Of a stretch of 64,000 nt of DNA, positions 11,873-24,014 are shown one piece after another. Where the stretch lies: assembly GCF_037975245.1 (NCBI RefSeq), contig NC_092576.1:39765611-39829610 (forward strand). Direction: 5' to 3'. The position numbers were made by a program, and so were the translations under genes. Every line of letters begins with the position of its first letter. The stretch's first letter is position 1. This DNA is from Apostichopus japonicus. Its lineage: Eukaryota; Echinodermata; Holothuroidea; Aspidochirotida; Stichopodidae. Under the pieces are notes generated by a model. The model was not told where the DNA came from. It made no database searches and worked only from the letters and a program-made list of their open reading frames with translations.

Positions 11873-13370
11873 TTGTACTTTACTCTGTACTTGTGACTGT
11901 ACTATGATATTGTCTGATCTGTGACTTGTGCTTGTGACTGTACTATGATATTGTCTGATCTGTGACTTGTACTTGTGACTGTACTATGATATTGTCTGAT
12001 CTGTGACTTGTACTTGTGACTGTACTATGATATTTTCTGATCTGTGACTTTCACTTGTGACTGTACTATGATATTGTCTGATCTGTGACTTGTACTTGTG
12101 ACTGTACTATGATATTGTCTGATCTGTGACTTGTACTTGTGACTGTACTATGATATTTTCTGATCTGTGACTTTCACTTGTGACTGTAATATGATATTGT
12201 CTGATCTGTGACTTTCACTTGTGACTGTACTATGATATTATCTGATCTGTGACTTGTACTTGTGACTGTACTATGATATCGTCTGATCTGTGACTTGTAC
12301 TTGTGACTGTACTATGATATTGTCTGATCTGTGACTTGTACTTGTGACTGTACTATGATATTGTCTGATCTGTGACTTGTACTTGTGACTGTACTATGAT
12401 ATTTTCTGATCTGTGACTTTCACTTGTGACTGTACTATGATATTGTCTGATCTGTGACTTGTACTTGTGACTGTACTATGATATTGTCTGATCTGTGACT
12501 TGTACTTGTGACTGTACTATGATATTTTCTGATCTGTGACTTTCACTTGTGACTGTAATATGATATTGTCTGATCTGTGACTTTCACTTGTGACTGTACT
12601 ATGATATTGTCTGATCTGTGACTTGTACTTGTGAATGTACTATGATATTGTCTGATCTGTGACTTGTACTTGTGACTGTACTATGATATTGTCTGATCTG
12701 TGACTTGTGCTAGTGACTGTACTATGATATTGTCTGATCTGTGACTTGTACTTGTGACTGTACTATGATATTGTCTGATCTGTGACTTTCACTTGTGACT
12801 GTACTATGATATTGTCTGATCTGTGACTTGTACTTGTGACTGTACTATGATATTTTCTGATCTGTGACTTTCACTTGTGACTGTACTATGATATTGTCTG
12901 ATCTGTGACTTGTACTTGTGACTGTACTATGATATTGTCTGATCTGTGACTTGTACTTGTGACTGTACTATGATATTTTCTGATCTGTGACTTTCACTTG
13001 TGACTGTAATATGATATTGTCTGATCTGTGAATTTCACTTGTGACTGTACTATGATATTGTCTGATCTGTGACTTGTACTTGTGACTGTACTATGATATT
13101 GTCTGATCTGTGACTTGTACTTGTGACTGTACTATGATATTGTCTGATCTGTGACTTGTGCTAGTGACTGTACTATGATATTGTCTGATCTGTGACTTGT
13201 ACTTGTGACTGTACTATGATATTGTCTGATCTGTGACTTGTACTTGTGACTGTACTATGATATTGTCTGATCTGTGACTTGTACTTGTGACTGTACTATG
13301 ATATTGTCTGATCTGTGACTTGTTACCTATGACTATACTATGACATTGTCTGATCTCTGAATGATGCTAG
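11873..13370. repeat. 41-bp satellite array, about 36 units
   Basis: CTGATCTGTG repeats every 41 bases (for example 11914, 11955, 11996, 12037, 12078, 12119, 12160, 12201). Unit variants are ordered: TTTTCTG plus TTTCACTTG units recur together, and the GTAATATG variant sits at 12186, 12555 and 13006, that is 9 and 11 units apart. This implies multi-unit duplication. 41 is not a multiple of 3, so the array is non-coding. Confidence 0.97.
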
Positions 13371-13576
13371 TGTCTGTACTGTTTGGCGTTAGCATGTTGT
13401 TATTTGGTTCCTTTCCATTCTGCATAATGATTAATTGGTTAAAGTTGCTTTCAGGCTTTTTTCAAGAGGGTGCTTATAATGCAGCTGCTCTTAAAGTCCG
13501 GAATATTTTGTTTTTTCCTGTAAAAGTAAGGGTTCTGTATTTTAAAATAAAGTCGGTTGCAAAAGCTGAAGTATAC

Positions 13577-13590
13577 AATTATTATTATTA

Positions 13591-13626
<36 letters not shown>

Positions 13627-13650
13627 TTATTATTATTATTATTATTATTG
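13577..13650. repeat. (ATT)n microsatellite
   Basis: Trinucleotide ATT run with single interruptions. It creates artificial Tyr-rich and Ile-rich open frames. Confidence 0.95.
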
Positions 13651-14479
13651 TCTCTCTTCTGGTTATCACGTTTCGGTCTATATGGTCATAATTTTGTCAT
13701 AATCCACTTCTCAAATTGAAGGAGAAGAAAGATTCGCATCAATCTATCCGTCTGAAACGTTAATCAAAAGTAATATGATATCACCATAAATTGAACAGCT
13801 TCCAAAATCTGGACGTATATAATTCATGGTTGTATTACACAGTAACATCTGTAATCAATTAATTAATCATTTTTGAGTCGATCAATCAATTATTAAGTGA
13901 AATAGCCAAATCATACTGTATTGATTTATTGATCTTTTGCGTTTATTTTGATGATATTTGATCGGTTTTATAATTGTGTAATTTTGCGAGCAAAATGTTA
14001 AATTTTTCTCGAAAGTTAGATTTAAGGAATTTATCATTCGTTGCGTGTGTTGCTAATATATATATCTGCAAAGGCAAAAACTCTGTTGAAATAGGCAACA
14101 GTCGATGTTTAATTAACGATCTAAGCAATTGAACGGCACCTTGGTTATTCTATCTCTACACTTTCGAGTTGTCTGCCTTTAAATTGAGAGGGTTCACACA
14201 CTGTCAGGAAAAGCCAGTGTCCAACTGTCTGTATGGTACGTCTGTATATTTTGCAACCTGCACAGCTTGCTGTTAGCTTATCTACATGTGTGTCTGTCTG
14301 TCTTCATGTCAATGTGTCTGACCGAATGCCTTTCCGTAAGTTTTCATTAAACATCTGTCTTCTGTTAATGCGAGTGATGACATTTACTAGTCTGATCATG
14401 ATGTTATTGAAATATATAACCCTCCCCCTGCCCACCCAAACGAAGACAAACAAACAAGAAAAAAGACAAGAGATAAAGT

Positions 14480-14993
14480 GAAATGCTCTCTAAACTATTT
14501 ATTATCAACAGAAACGTCAAACATTACACTGTGTAAATTAACTTAAAATGCAAGTATATTATGTAATAAATTGCTTTTAACCACAATCCAATCGCCATCT
14601 TCTGGATACCAAAATAACTCAGTCTTATCTGGGAATATGTTAACGTTCTGATTTTTCAAAATCCTTTGTAATTTGCGATTTTTATGTGTCTGATTGTTTC
14701 AGAAATGTAAACTTGATTTGGCTGAACGTTTCGGCTGCGTTTGTAGAACTATTTAAGGTTCCAATGCCATGTTGCAGGGACAGCAAAACGTAGTGACAAG
14801 GAGAAACAATTTAAGACGCAACAATTTGGGTCACCAGAGTAGATGATGGATGTTCAGGAAATGTTGTCTAACCAAAGTAACAGGAAATGAAAAGGCATAG
14901 CCAGTGGCCACATGCAGTACGCTGGAGAGAGATAGAGTAACGAGATAAGACGAGAAAACCATACACAGAGTTCCAAAGAAGTTGTCGCATTTC
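14480..14993 (-). other. Gene B 3' UTR exon with polyA signal
   Basis: The minus strand shows a long pyrimidine tract ending tttatttcag at 14994, a strong acceptor. An AATAAA lies at 14503-14498, so the transcript probably ends near 14480. The same structure is kept in gene C (24014 and 23506-23501). The exon joins the donor placed just after the gene B stop codon. Confidence 0.6.
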
Positions 14994-15717
14994 CTGAAAT
15001 AAAACAAAAAAGGGAGCACAAAATTACTAAGTTTGTGATTTATGGGGAGTTACTTCAAAACATTGACAAACAAAAAAATTTCCGAATGTTTCCTCCTTCT
15101 CCCACCATCAAACAAATTAAACGAAAAATCGTGACTGAAATCTTCATCGTCATTTAATAATTCTGAATTTTAAATGAAGGGAAAATATTTAACCACTGTG
15201 TGAAATAAATATTTGTTCATAAGAAAAATGCGTCATAGACCTTTAAACTAATAGCAAAGTGTCGACCACACTTCCGTTTACATTAAATAATAACAACTAA
15301 TAACATAATTAAAAAATTTAAAAAAAAAGACTTTCCGGTGCATATCGTAATATTTTTTTGATATGTCCATATATCATGCCATATAATGCATAAGAGGCTG
15401 AACCTTGTAACTCTATGGACATATCCATGATTCATTCTTACTCTGCATTGACGTATGATACTCATTTTCTCCCTAAGGTATTGTAAAGTAAAATATATGA
15501 AAAAATTAAAACGCTATTCTTATACCAATGTTACAATAGTCAAAAGTCGAAAAACTTTGGATACAATATCCATGATTTCTTTCTTGTGGATCCTTGAGTG
15601 TTGTAAACTCACGCCCCCCCCCCCCCGCCACCCCTTTGTATTTCGATAGTTCAATATTATATTTTCATATACACTGCTGATTAATTAATATAATTTATAG
15701 TTACCTCTACAAGTACC

Positions 15718-16040
15718 CTAGCATGCACCGTCTTCCTTTGCGCATTCATATACACCATCGACGCACTGGCACACTTTACAGCTACCGTCATGGGTAGGAG
15801 TGTACGTAAACGAGTTCGGTGCACAACCTGTAAAAATAACAAAATATAAAAAATGATATAAAAAGAACAAAATATAAAAAAAGAACAAAATATAAAAAAT
15901 AATATAAAAAAATATATATATTAATATGTAAAAAATTATACAACAAATCCTTTTAAAAGATAACAAAATATAAACAAATCTATAAAAGATAACAAAATAA
16001 ATAAAGAAAATATAATAAAATGATATATTATAATAAAGTT

Positions 16041-16084
<44 letters not shown>

Positions 16085-17072
16085 ATAACTGATATTTTAA
16101 TTCCTAATGAATCATGTGATTTTTTTTTGGGGGGGGGGGGTTCTCGCTAAGATTGGAATCAACTTCCCTACGTTAAACTTTTGTATGTAGTAAAATTCCA
16201 GCTGGAATACAACTGTCTATGTTTCTTGACACATAACATATAATTCCGCACCAAACGCAACACGCAGTGTGCACGGGAATCTATATCGAATTGAGGTCAT
16301 CGTTCTAGCCCCTAGAAGACCCGTCCCCGAAAAGACTAAAACAACATTAAATGCAATGTCTGCTGCTCCATCTCGTAAGAAAATATACCAATCTATAATC
16401 CCTTTGATAACTTTCCGGAAAAAAATGGGAGTATTTGACTTGAAAACTGAAAATGAAACCATTTTAGATTTTGAGGAGAGATGAGCTGTGAAGACAAGAG
16501 AAAAATGGACTTTTTATAGAATTTTGGAGTCCATAACTCACGCAAAAATCGGAAACATGTTACCTTTCTGACGTCAGTTGACTAACATCGGTAATTTTAC
16601 CAAACCTAACAGGTATTAATTTAAGATAAAGCGCCATTCATTAAACTATATATATATAACGATATATATATATATATGTTTTTGTGATCAAAAATAATAA
16701 ATAAAGAATAATGAATGAAAAAGTCTGTACTTTTTCTGCCGATAAAGTTATTCGCTCAGACATCGTATCATATAACAACACATGCAAACGAAACTTACGA
16801 GTATTGCCAGGTTTAACGTCTCGACTTATATTCACCATTTGAGATGAACTAAACTAGAATAGTGACGCTAATAACCTCTTTCTGTTATCTTATGAATTGA
16901 CATTATCGAACTTAGAAAAAGAAAGAAGGATCCAAGATTGTAGAACGCAGTAGCTGTTGGTGACCATCTTGTAACCATTGGATGCGTGAAACTCACCTGC
17001 ATTCACCATAGCAAACATGGAGACGGCAGACAGCACCATCAAGACGAGAAATACGAATCTAACCGAAGCCAT
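15718..17072 (-). CDS. Gene B: small secreted six-cysteine peptide
   Basis: Coding exons 17072-16997 (25 residues plus one base) and 15827-15718 on the minus strand give a 61-aa product. The first exon is a clear signal peptide (MASVRFVFLVLMVLS then a small-residue end at VNA) with donor GCAG|gtgag in phase 1. The second exon follows a ttacag acceptor. Cysteines: C-x14-C-x2-C-x-C-x6-C-x6-C, stop TAG directly after the last Cys. The pattern fits the first subdomain of VWC and resembles pacifastin; inhibitor or signalling roles are only possibilities. A donor (AGAG|gtaac) starts just after the stop, last exon base 15705, sending the rest of the 3' UTR to 14993-14480. A 5' UTR exon (19045-18988) joins the acceptor at 17096. 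The intron contains (TA)n at 16042-16082, a G run, and a decayed second signal-type exon. Confidence 0.85.
16430..16500 (-). pseudogene. Decayed extra copy of the signal-peptide exon (gene B)
   Basis: On the minus strand, tcttcacag is followed by CTCATCTCTCCTC then AAAATCTAAAATGGTTTC. This aligns with the true exon (CTCAACTCACACG then AAAATCCAAAATGGCTTC), acceptor and ATG included. Downstream the frame encodes no signal peptide. A similar relic is in gene C near 25850. It looks like an old exon duplication; an alternative first coding exon is less likely. Confidence 0.45.
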
Positions 17073-17239
17073 TTTGGATTTTCGTGTGAGTTGAGCTTTG
17101 ATTAGAAAAGAAGAAAAAAGTGGATTTTTTTATTTTCTAGTTTTATTTTTTATGGTTATGGATATTTTAAGAACATCAGTCAAGACACTTGACCTGTTCA
17201 TAAATCAGCAGAGTTTCCTAAACTGTAAGATTAATGAAG

Positions 17240-17645
17240 GTTTAACAGCCGTTTATTAAGGCCTTCTCACACTAATACTTTACAACAGTTAATCCCTGAT
17301 CATTTGGTATAACTTGCCACATTCACCCAACCTTTAAGTTTGCACAATTCAAACAGCCACTGTCGTGGCACTACAGTGCAACACATATACGTGTCCCATC
17401 GGGGACATCCCGTCCACCAACCGGAGCACGTCAAAACATATTGACTAGTTAAGTCGCAGGTCCCTATCTATACACAATGGTGCATGAAGAGTGACTAGAA
17501 CGTGATGAAACCCCTTTTCCAAATCACGCAACGTTATCATCTTGTCAGGACTCGAATCTACAATCCTTTCAGATCTCAAGTCCATTGCCATTGACCTTTG
17601 ACCTATACGGTCCAGGATCCGATACAATACTAATTATGCAAATAT
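17240..17645 (-). mobile_element. SINE family C in gene B 5' intron
   Basis: On the minus strand a tRNA-like head near 17640-17550 (GGACTTGAGATCTGAAAGGATT, then GATTCGAGTCC as B box) is followed by GTTGCGTGATTTGG and a body ending near 17240. The body matches SINEs in VCPIP1 introns at 51255, 57045 and 62120, but it is diverged. Confidence 0.6.
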
Positions 17646-18987
17646 AAAACAATTTCTATTTTTCTGACAATATCTTTTAAGTCCACTTTTTGTAGTGCAT
17701 TTCACAAAATTGTGATAACGTGATATGTTAACATATAAAGCTACTAGACAATCTTCCCTCATCCCAAAGAAAAGATTTTTCTTGTTTCAAATTTATTAAG
17801 CATTTCACAAGATGTTAAGTGTATGAGATATCATGAAGAAGAAAACAACAAGTTTTTGTGCTTTCTTTGATCGTTTAGCTAGCATTTATGAAGCATAAAT
17901 ATGATTTTTGTTTTTCAAAATATGAATATGTAACGCTTTCCGAAATTATGTGCCTTTGGTGTACTATGCGATTATGAAATATACCTTCAAATTGGGTTAA
18001 GTTTCTTCGCTTAACATGTAGAACACACTACATTTCATACTTCAACACTGTCCTAAAATATTATTATTTACTATCTGATAGAGATGCTAATACAAACAAG
18101 TTTCCACACTATCTTAAAAGCGACTAAATCTAAAGATTATTAATCACTTATGTCATAAACGTACTATTGAAAATAAGTTCCAACTCACTGAAAATATGCG
18201 AATTAGTTTCGTTTGTCCAATAATAATCATGTTTCGTCTAATTAGCTTGCATGAAGAAAATTTCATCACAGAGCCGTTATTTTGTATTTAAACATCTTGA
18301 AGATTTTTTTTTTAATTTGGGCTCTAGTTACTGTGATTAAAGTATTACCTTCGAAACTCCGTTATCGATTTGTTTACTTGTTTACGTTTACATTGAAGAT
18401 TGACCAAAGCAAAAACGGAAAAGTCCGTTACTTAAAGAGAAAAGAAATATAAGAAAAAAGAAAAGCATAGCGAACACTAAGTCTGTACTTAAACTGTATA
18501 TATATATATACATTAGAAGTGAATCTATTCCTAGTCTTTGTAAGATTTTTGACTACATGAATAAGTTAGCATACCACATATATGAGTTATTAAGTAAGTC
18601 CTATCGGAATAGGAAAACAAAAATCAACTTTCGAGCTACATGAGACTTTTAGGTGAGAATAAACATTTCACATGATATTCTGCCATCTTGTTTTTTGTTT
18701 GGTATTTCCTATAAAATATTATGGTTAGTTCTTGAGAGAGTAAACCATTTTAAAGAATAAAATATGATTATTTTTCTTCGGAAATTGTAGAAAAGTCATA
18801 CTACTTCAAATATGTGTTTTATTTTAACATTTCCTTACAAAATTGAAATTCATACAAAATTAAGACCTATCATTTTCAAATTAATATTACAATTTTGAGA
18901 AAAGTTTAAAACAACCTCAATTTAAGTAACTACTGAGGACGATTTGACTAAAAAGAGGAAGAAATGAAAACAACAAAATTCTCTTAC

Positions 18988-19078
18988 CTTGGAAAGCTGA
19001 CCAGAGATAAACTGCTTTTCAATAGTTGTTTGAAAGTTTCAGAATGACTTGAACGTAAAAAGTGATCGCCTTATAAAG
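18988..19078 (-). promoter_or_regulatory. Gene B promoter and 5' UTR exon
   Basis: The minus strand reads TATAAGG with its first T at 19075, then TCATTCT, a canonical initiator with its A at 19045, exactly 30 bases downstream. The exon from 19045 ends at the donor CCAAG|gtaaga, last base 18988. The gene C equivalent (28352, 28322, 28265) keeps the same spacing. Confidence 0.7.
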
Positions 19079-20325
19079 AAAACAATCCCTTTTGTCTATC
19101 TTTATGGTTTTATAGTAACAATTTTCTTTTTCATCTTGATGATACTTTTGTTCTCATGGGAAATTGACAGGAAGTTTGAACTTAAGGACCAGGCGTGACA
19201 TGAGTCGTAACAAATGGGCCGGAAAATGCTCTTATATTAAAACAAAATTACTCATCCGAGAGCAGATGAAACTAACAAAATACCATCAACCAAGACCTAA
19301 TTAGTTGGATTAATTATGTACACAAATTAAACAAACTGATCATCCGTTTAGATTGATGAGTATTTGTAGGATGCACATCTCAGATGGTATACATCATTTA
19401 AGCAGAAAGTTGTTTTGTTTAACAAACTTGAAATGGTTCAAAGTATTTGAATAATTCAACGGCTAGTACCATTTGGGGTGGGGCGGGCGGGGTGAAATTT
19501 GCATGAGAAGGCCATAACAAGTGAATGAAAGTAACTTCACAAAGGTTTTGAACTTCAAAATAACTACCTTTTCTATTTTTACATTTTTAAAATAATGGTT
19601 CTTAACAATGTTAATTGACTTCCAAAAATGCGTTGGATATATATAAGTTTTGCAATATTGAATTTTTAATAGTATAGCTTACAGGAATACATAGTTATGT
19701 GTGACATGATGTAAACATAAAAATACAGTTCTTAAAATCATGTAGTGTTATACTCATAACTGTTCATTGTTACAAACATTTGTTACCAAGTTTTGTTTCA
19801 ACAATACCTCTTTTGTTTAATATTGTCGTCTTGCTTTGTTTTCAGCTGACTCCACCTTCTAAACGAAACAAAGAGCTCCTTTGTTTTATTTCTTGACGTT
19901 CCATCTAGTTGACAATCAAACATGTTCATTCTTTTCTATCCTAAGTGACTCACCCTTTCGTTAAGAACAGGTGGTGGGGTAAAGGGGAGGGGTTGAGGTC
20001 TGGGGAGGGGTGAGGGAGGGGTAGATGAGACACATTTTTTATATCAGTATTTTCATTTATGAATGCTTGGTATATGAAATTCGTTTTAGTTACATGAACA
20101 GCCGTCCTGCAATACGCAGAGGAAGTTCTACTTACTCAACATGTTAATAATATTGAACCAATGCCTGTTTCTGTAGACATCGCGAAACTTCTCGGCCCCT
20201 GAATGACCACAATATGTTTAAAGGCATTAATCAAAACCATTTATTATTTTTTAGCCTCGCATCGATTTTAATCTTCGTACAACTTTTCCTGATGATCCAT
20301 GGGTGCATAAAATGTTTTAGGTAAT

Positions 20326-20989
20326 TTCCTAATAAAAAGGAGGGAGGCGGGTGGGCAGAAGGTCGCCCATCAGGGAATCGAACACGAATATCAAGTGAGC
20401 ATGACACTGTTGGTACATATGACACAAATGGTACATAAAAACCAAATATGATATTTCTAAAATTATATGTCTCGCATATATGGAATATCACTCCGTTATG
20501 TATAGGCCCATTCTGGATAAGCGACGGTATAGCCTAATTAGCACAGGTGCTGTGGCCGAGTGGATAAAGGCTGTGGCATATTGAAGTAATGAGGTTTATA
20601 GCAACGGGGAGGTTCCGGGTTCGATTCCCCGCCGATTCATAATAAGGTGGGTTTTTACATCCAAGAGCAATCCACGGTTTTCCTGTCTGAAATGACTCTC
20701 TAAATTGAAAAGAATCCAAATTTGAGTTTACATGTTGAATTGGAAGCCACCCGACGTGAGAACGGACTTTTCGGACTCTTCAAACGGAGGAGATCATTTC
20801 CATTTCAAGTAAAAGAAATGCCTAATAACTTCACGGGCTTAAGAGTAAATCTGATATTAAACTCGTGAATAAAAGCCGGACAATAGGGGGCAAGCGGAGC
20901 TCGCGGAAAAAAATTCGAATTGGTTAATTTAATTGTCAGTCCTGAGGCTAATCTCAGTTGATTAAGAATGTCCAATGCCTCCTTTATCA
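20326..20989. other. Spacer between the duplication copies
   Basis: Unique sequence containing the SINE at 20545-20720. No gene is supported. Confidence 0.5.
20545..20720 (+). mobile_element. tRNA Leu/Ser-like SINE
   Basis: TGGCCGAGTGGATAAAGGC (A box) and GGTTCCGGGTTCGATTCCC (B box), about 60 bases apart, resemble a tRNA with a long variable arm. There is no proper acceptor stem closure, and a non-tRNA tail (AATAAGGTGGGTTTTTACATCC...) follows. Its tail differs from the ribozyme-bearing family A. Confidence 0.65.
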
Positions 20990-21284
20990 TTTATTATCTC
21001 TCCTCTGGTTATCACGTTTCGGTCTATATGGCCATAACTTTGTCATAAATCAGTTTTGAAATTGAAGGAGAAGAAAGGTCCGCGTGAATCTATTCATCTG
21101 AGATCTTCTTTTGTGCAAAAAGCAAAAGTAGTATGATATCATCATAAAGTGAACCGCTTCCAAATCTGGACGTTTATAACTCACGGTTGTATTACACAGT
21201 AACAACTGTAATCAATTAATTATTAAGTGTAATAGCCAAATTATACTGTATCGATTTATTGATCTTTTTTATTTATTTTTATTA

Positions 21285-22950
21285 TCATTCCATCAAGTAT
21301 CCAAACAATGTACAGTTCATAATAACATATACTTTATGACCATCAGTCAATATTATCCACAACAACCAATAAATCATTTAACTTCAAATAAGGATTTCCA
21401 GTTAAGCCATCTGATATCAAAGCATTTTGCTTACAATTAGTTTGATACATAAACATTTCTTTTAGATAAAAATTCTTTACATCAATTTTAACATAGCTAA
21501 AGGAAGGTTTCTCTTTTTTAACCTTACTTTTGTAAACACAAAATTTCAGAACCAGAAGGATGTTAATAAACACATAGTCTTTGTACAAATAATTTCCAAA
21601 CAGAACAAGCTCTTTACTAACTGCAATATTGATATTCAAATTGAATTGAACCCAGTTTTGAAAATCCCTCCATACTTTATGGGTGTGGCCGCATTCCCAA
21701 AATCCAAAATAAATGAATTAAACCCTCAACTGCCACACCACAAAAAGTGCACAATGGATCATTGGTTTTGCCAATTTTAACAATGAGAGTAATTGCCCCT
21801 AATGTTCTGTGCAGACGAAATTGGAACCAACGAAGCTTCACCTCAGAAGTACATTTCCAGTTGTATGAGCACACCTTATACCAATCTACTTCAGAAAGAA
21901 GTGGGGACAAGAGCATGTTCCATTTTTGAATACATTTATATTTGACCTTATAATTTGTTAATAAAGTATTATAAAACCTTTTAGACCCTTTTGACTCCAT
22001 AAGAACAGTTTTTATATGAAAGCCTTGAAATGGGAGTGCAAGAAAATTATTTCTGGCCTAAAAGACCACAAAAGGATTTCTCTATTGCCTTTTTAATACC
22101 ATGCAAGTGAAGAAAATTTGTTCTCACATCATATTTTGTAAACATTTCATCAGCGGATAAGAACTCACCCTTAGAGTTTATATACCATGTCTTTGCCAAT
22201 CTTTATACAAAATGCATATATTACCCACCTTAATTTTTTCACTGTGCCAAATAATGTAACTTAAAATATTTTTGGGGTTGAGCGAAACGGTGAAATCCTT
22301 CCAGGCTGAAAAAAACTTTTCCAAAAGGTATTTTTACTTTCTTTAATAGCTGTATCCCAATAAGTACTAGAAGAGTAATAAAGATTACAATTAGGAGTAT
22401 TCAGTTTATATAAATTATACACCTTACTGTCATTGTTGTATTTAAGCAATTTACGACTCCAAGTAATCTTAAGTGCCCTCTGAAAGGTTCAAATTGAATC
22501 ATGCCAGCACCATCTTTTGTAACGGGAAGCGCCATTTGATTTTTAATGATCCTATCAACTTTACCTCCCCATACAAAGTTAAAAAACTTGGAATTAATCT
22601 CCTTGATAATTTCTTTACTTGGGGTTAGAGTGAAAGAACCAGATGGTTCAATTTTGGCAACAAAATGGATTTAACCACAACTATTCTACCTAAAGCTGTC
22701 AGAAACCTCTTTGATCAGTGGTGAATTTGTTTTGTAATAGCTTGCATAGTAGTAACATAATTTACATTCACGATAACATCCAATTGTGTACACAATGTTG
22801 CCCCCAAATAACTGAATATATTATCTCCAACCCAAGATAAGTTATAATTCCTACATAAACCATCATCACTACCTTTTTTTGATCCTATCCAAACAGCACT
22901 AGTTTTATCCATGTTAATTTCCGAACCAGATATATTATGGAAATTGATTT
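21285..22950 (-). mobile_element. Decayed LINE fragment (RT C-terminus and zinc knuckle)
   Basis: Minus-strand frames with breaks read KTSAVWIGSKKGSDDGLC and LGATLC (near 22910-22790), then GRIVVVKSILLPKLNHL and NFVWGGK (22680-22580), and further on PLCTFCGVAVEGLIHLFW (21800-21690), a zf-RVT type motif. These are typical of the C-terminal half of non-LTR reverse transcriptase ORFs. The fragment is flanked by near-identical ATTTATTGATCTTTTTT words (about 21256 and 22955), consistent with a target-site duplication of some 28 bp. The matching site in copy 1 (13920-13950) is empty. Confidence 0.85.
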
Positions 22951-23479
22951 ATTTATCAATTTATTGATCTTTTTTGTTTATTTTTATGACATTTTATCAA
23001 TTTTGAAATGATGTAATTTTGCAGGTAAAATGTTGAATTTTTCACGACTGTTAGTTTTAAGGAATTTATCCTACTTTGCGTGTGTTGCTAATACATATAT
23101 ATCTGCAAAGTCAAAAAAATTGTTGAAAGATGATACAGTTTATGTTTACTGAACGATCTAAGCAATTGAACGGCACCTTGGTTAGTTTATCTCTTCACGT
23201 TCGAGTTGTCTGCCTTTAAATTGAGAGGGTTCACAAACTGCGAGGAAAAGCCAGTTTCCAACTGTCTGTATGGCACGTTTGTATGTTTTGCAACCTACAT
23301 ATCTGTGTGTCTGTCTGTCTTCATGCCAGTGTGTCTGACCGAATACCTTTCCGTAAGCTTTCATTAAAACTCTGTCTTCTGTTATTTGAGCCTGATCATG
23401 ATCTTATTGAAATATATACCCCCCCTTCCAACCACACCCACCCACACGGCGACAAACAACAAGAAAAAACAAGAGATAA

Positions 23480-24014
23480 AGTGAAATGCTCTCTTAACTA
23501 TTTATTATCAACAGAAACGTCAAACATCACACTGTGTAAATTAACTTAAAATGCAAGTACATTATGTTTTGATGATGATTACGTGATATAGTAATAAATT
23601 GAATTTAAACAGAATCCAATCGAAATATTCTGGCTTACAAAATAATTCAGTCTTATCTGGGAGAATGTTAACGTTCGAATTTTCAAAATCAGTTTTGATT
23701 TTCAATTTTAATGTGTCTGATTGTTTCAGAAATGTAAAATGTTTTTGGCTGAACGTTTCGGCTGCGCTTGTAGAACTATTTAAATTTCCAATGCCATATT
23801 GCAGGGACAACAAAACGTAGTGACACGGATAGACAATTTAAGAAGCAACAATTTGGTCACCAGAGGACATGATGGATGTTAAGAAAATGTTGTTTAACCA
23901 AAGTAACAAGAAATGAAAAGGCATAGCCAGTGGCCACAGGCAGTACGCTAGAAGAGAGTAACGAGATAAGACGAGAAAACCAGACACAGAGTTCCAAGGA
24001 AGTTGTCGCATTTC
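23480..24014 (-). other. Gene C 3' UTR exon with polyA signal
   Basis: The acceptor tttatttcag lies before 24014 on the minus strand, with AATAAA at 23506-23501. It is colinear with the gene B 3' UTR exon. Confidence 0.6.

Larger units (their letters stand above)
13655..20325. repeat. Segmental tandem duplication, copy 1 (carries gene B)
   Basis: Starts at a stretch matching 20990 onward (GGTTATCACGTTTCGGTCTATATGG...) and ends at CATGGGTGCATAAAATGTT, matched near 30530. Colinear blocks include the 3' UTR exon, Cys exon, signal exon, 5' exon and upstream region. It has the empty site for the LINE fragment of copy 2 and a single copy of the 397-bp unit that is triplicated there. Confidence 0.85.

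Noticed and set aside
13361-13702. 113-residue plus-strand open frame rich in Tyr
   Set aside because: The Tyr run is an (ATT)n microsatellite read in one frame. The opposite strand gives a similar Ile run. No splice or homology support.
20545-20640. Possible tRNA-Leu or tRNA-Ser gene
   Set aside because: A and B boxes are good, but the acceptor stem does not close and a non-tRNA tail follows, as expected of a SINE head. The same reasoning excludes the heads at 4330, 7395, 57045, 62120 and 35140.
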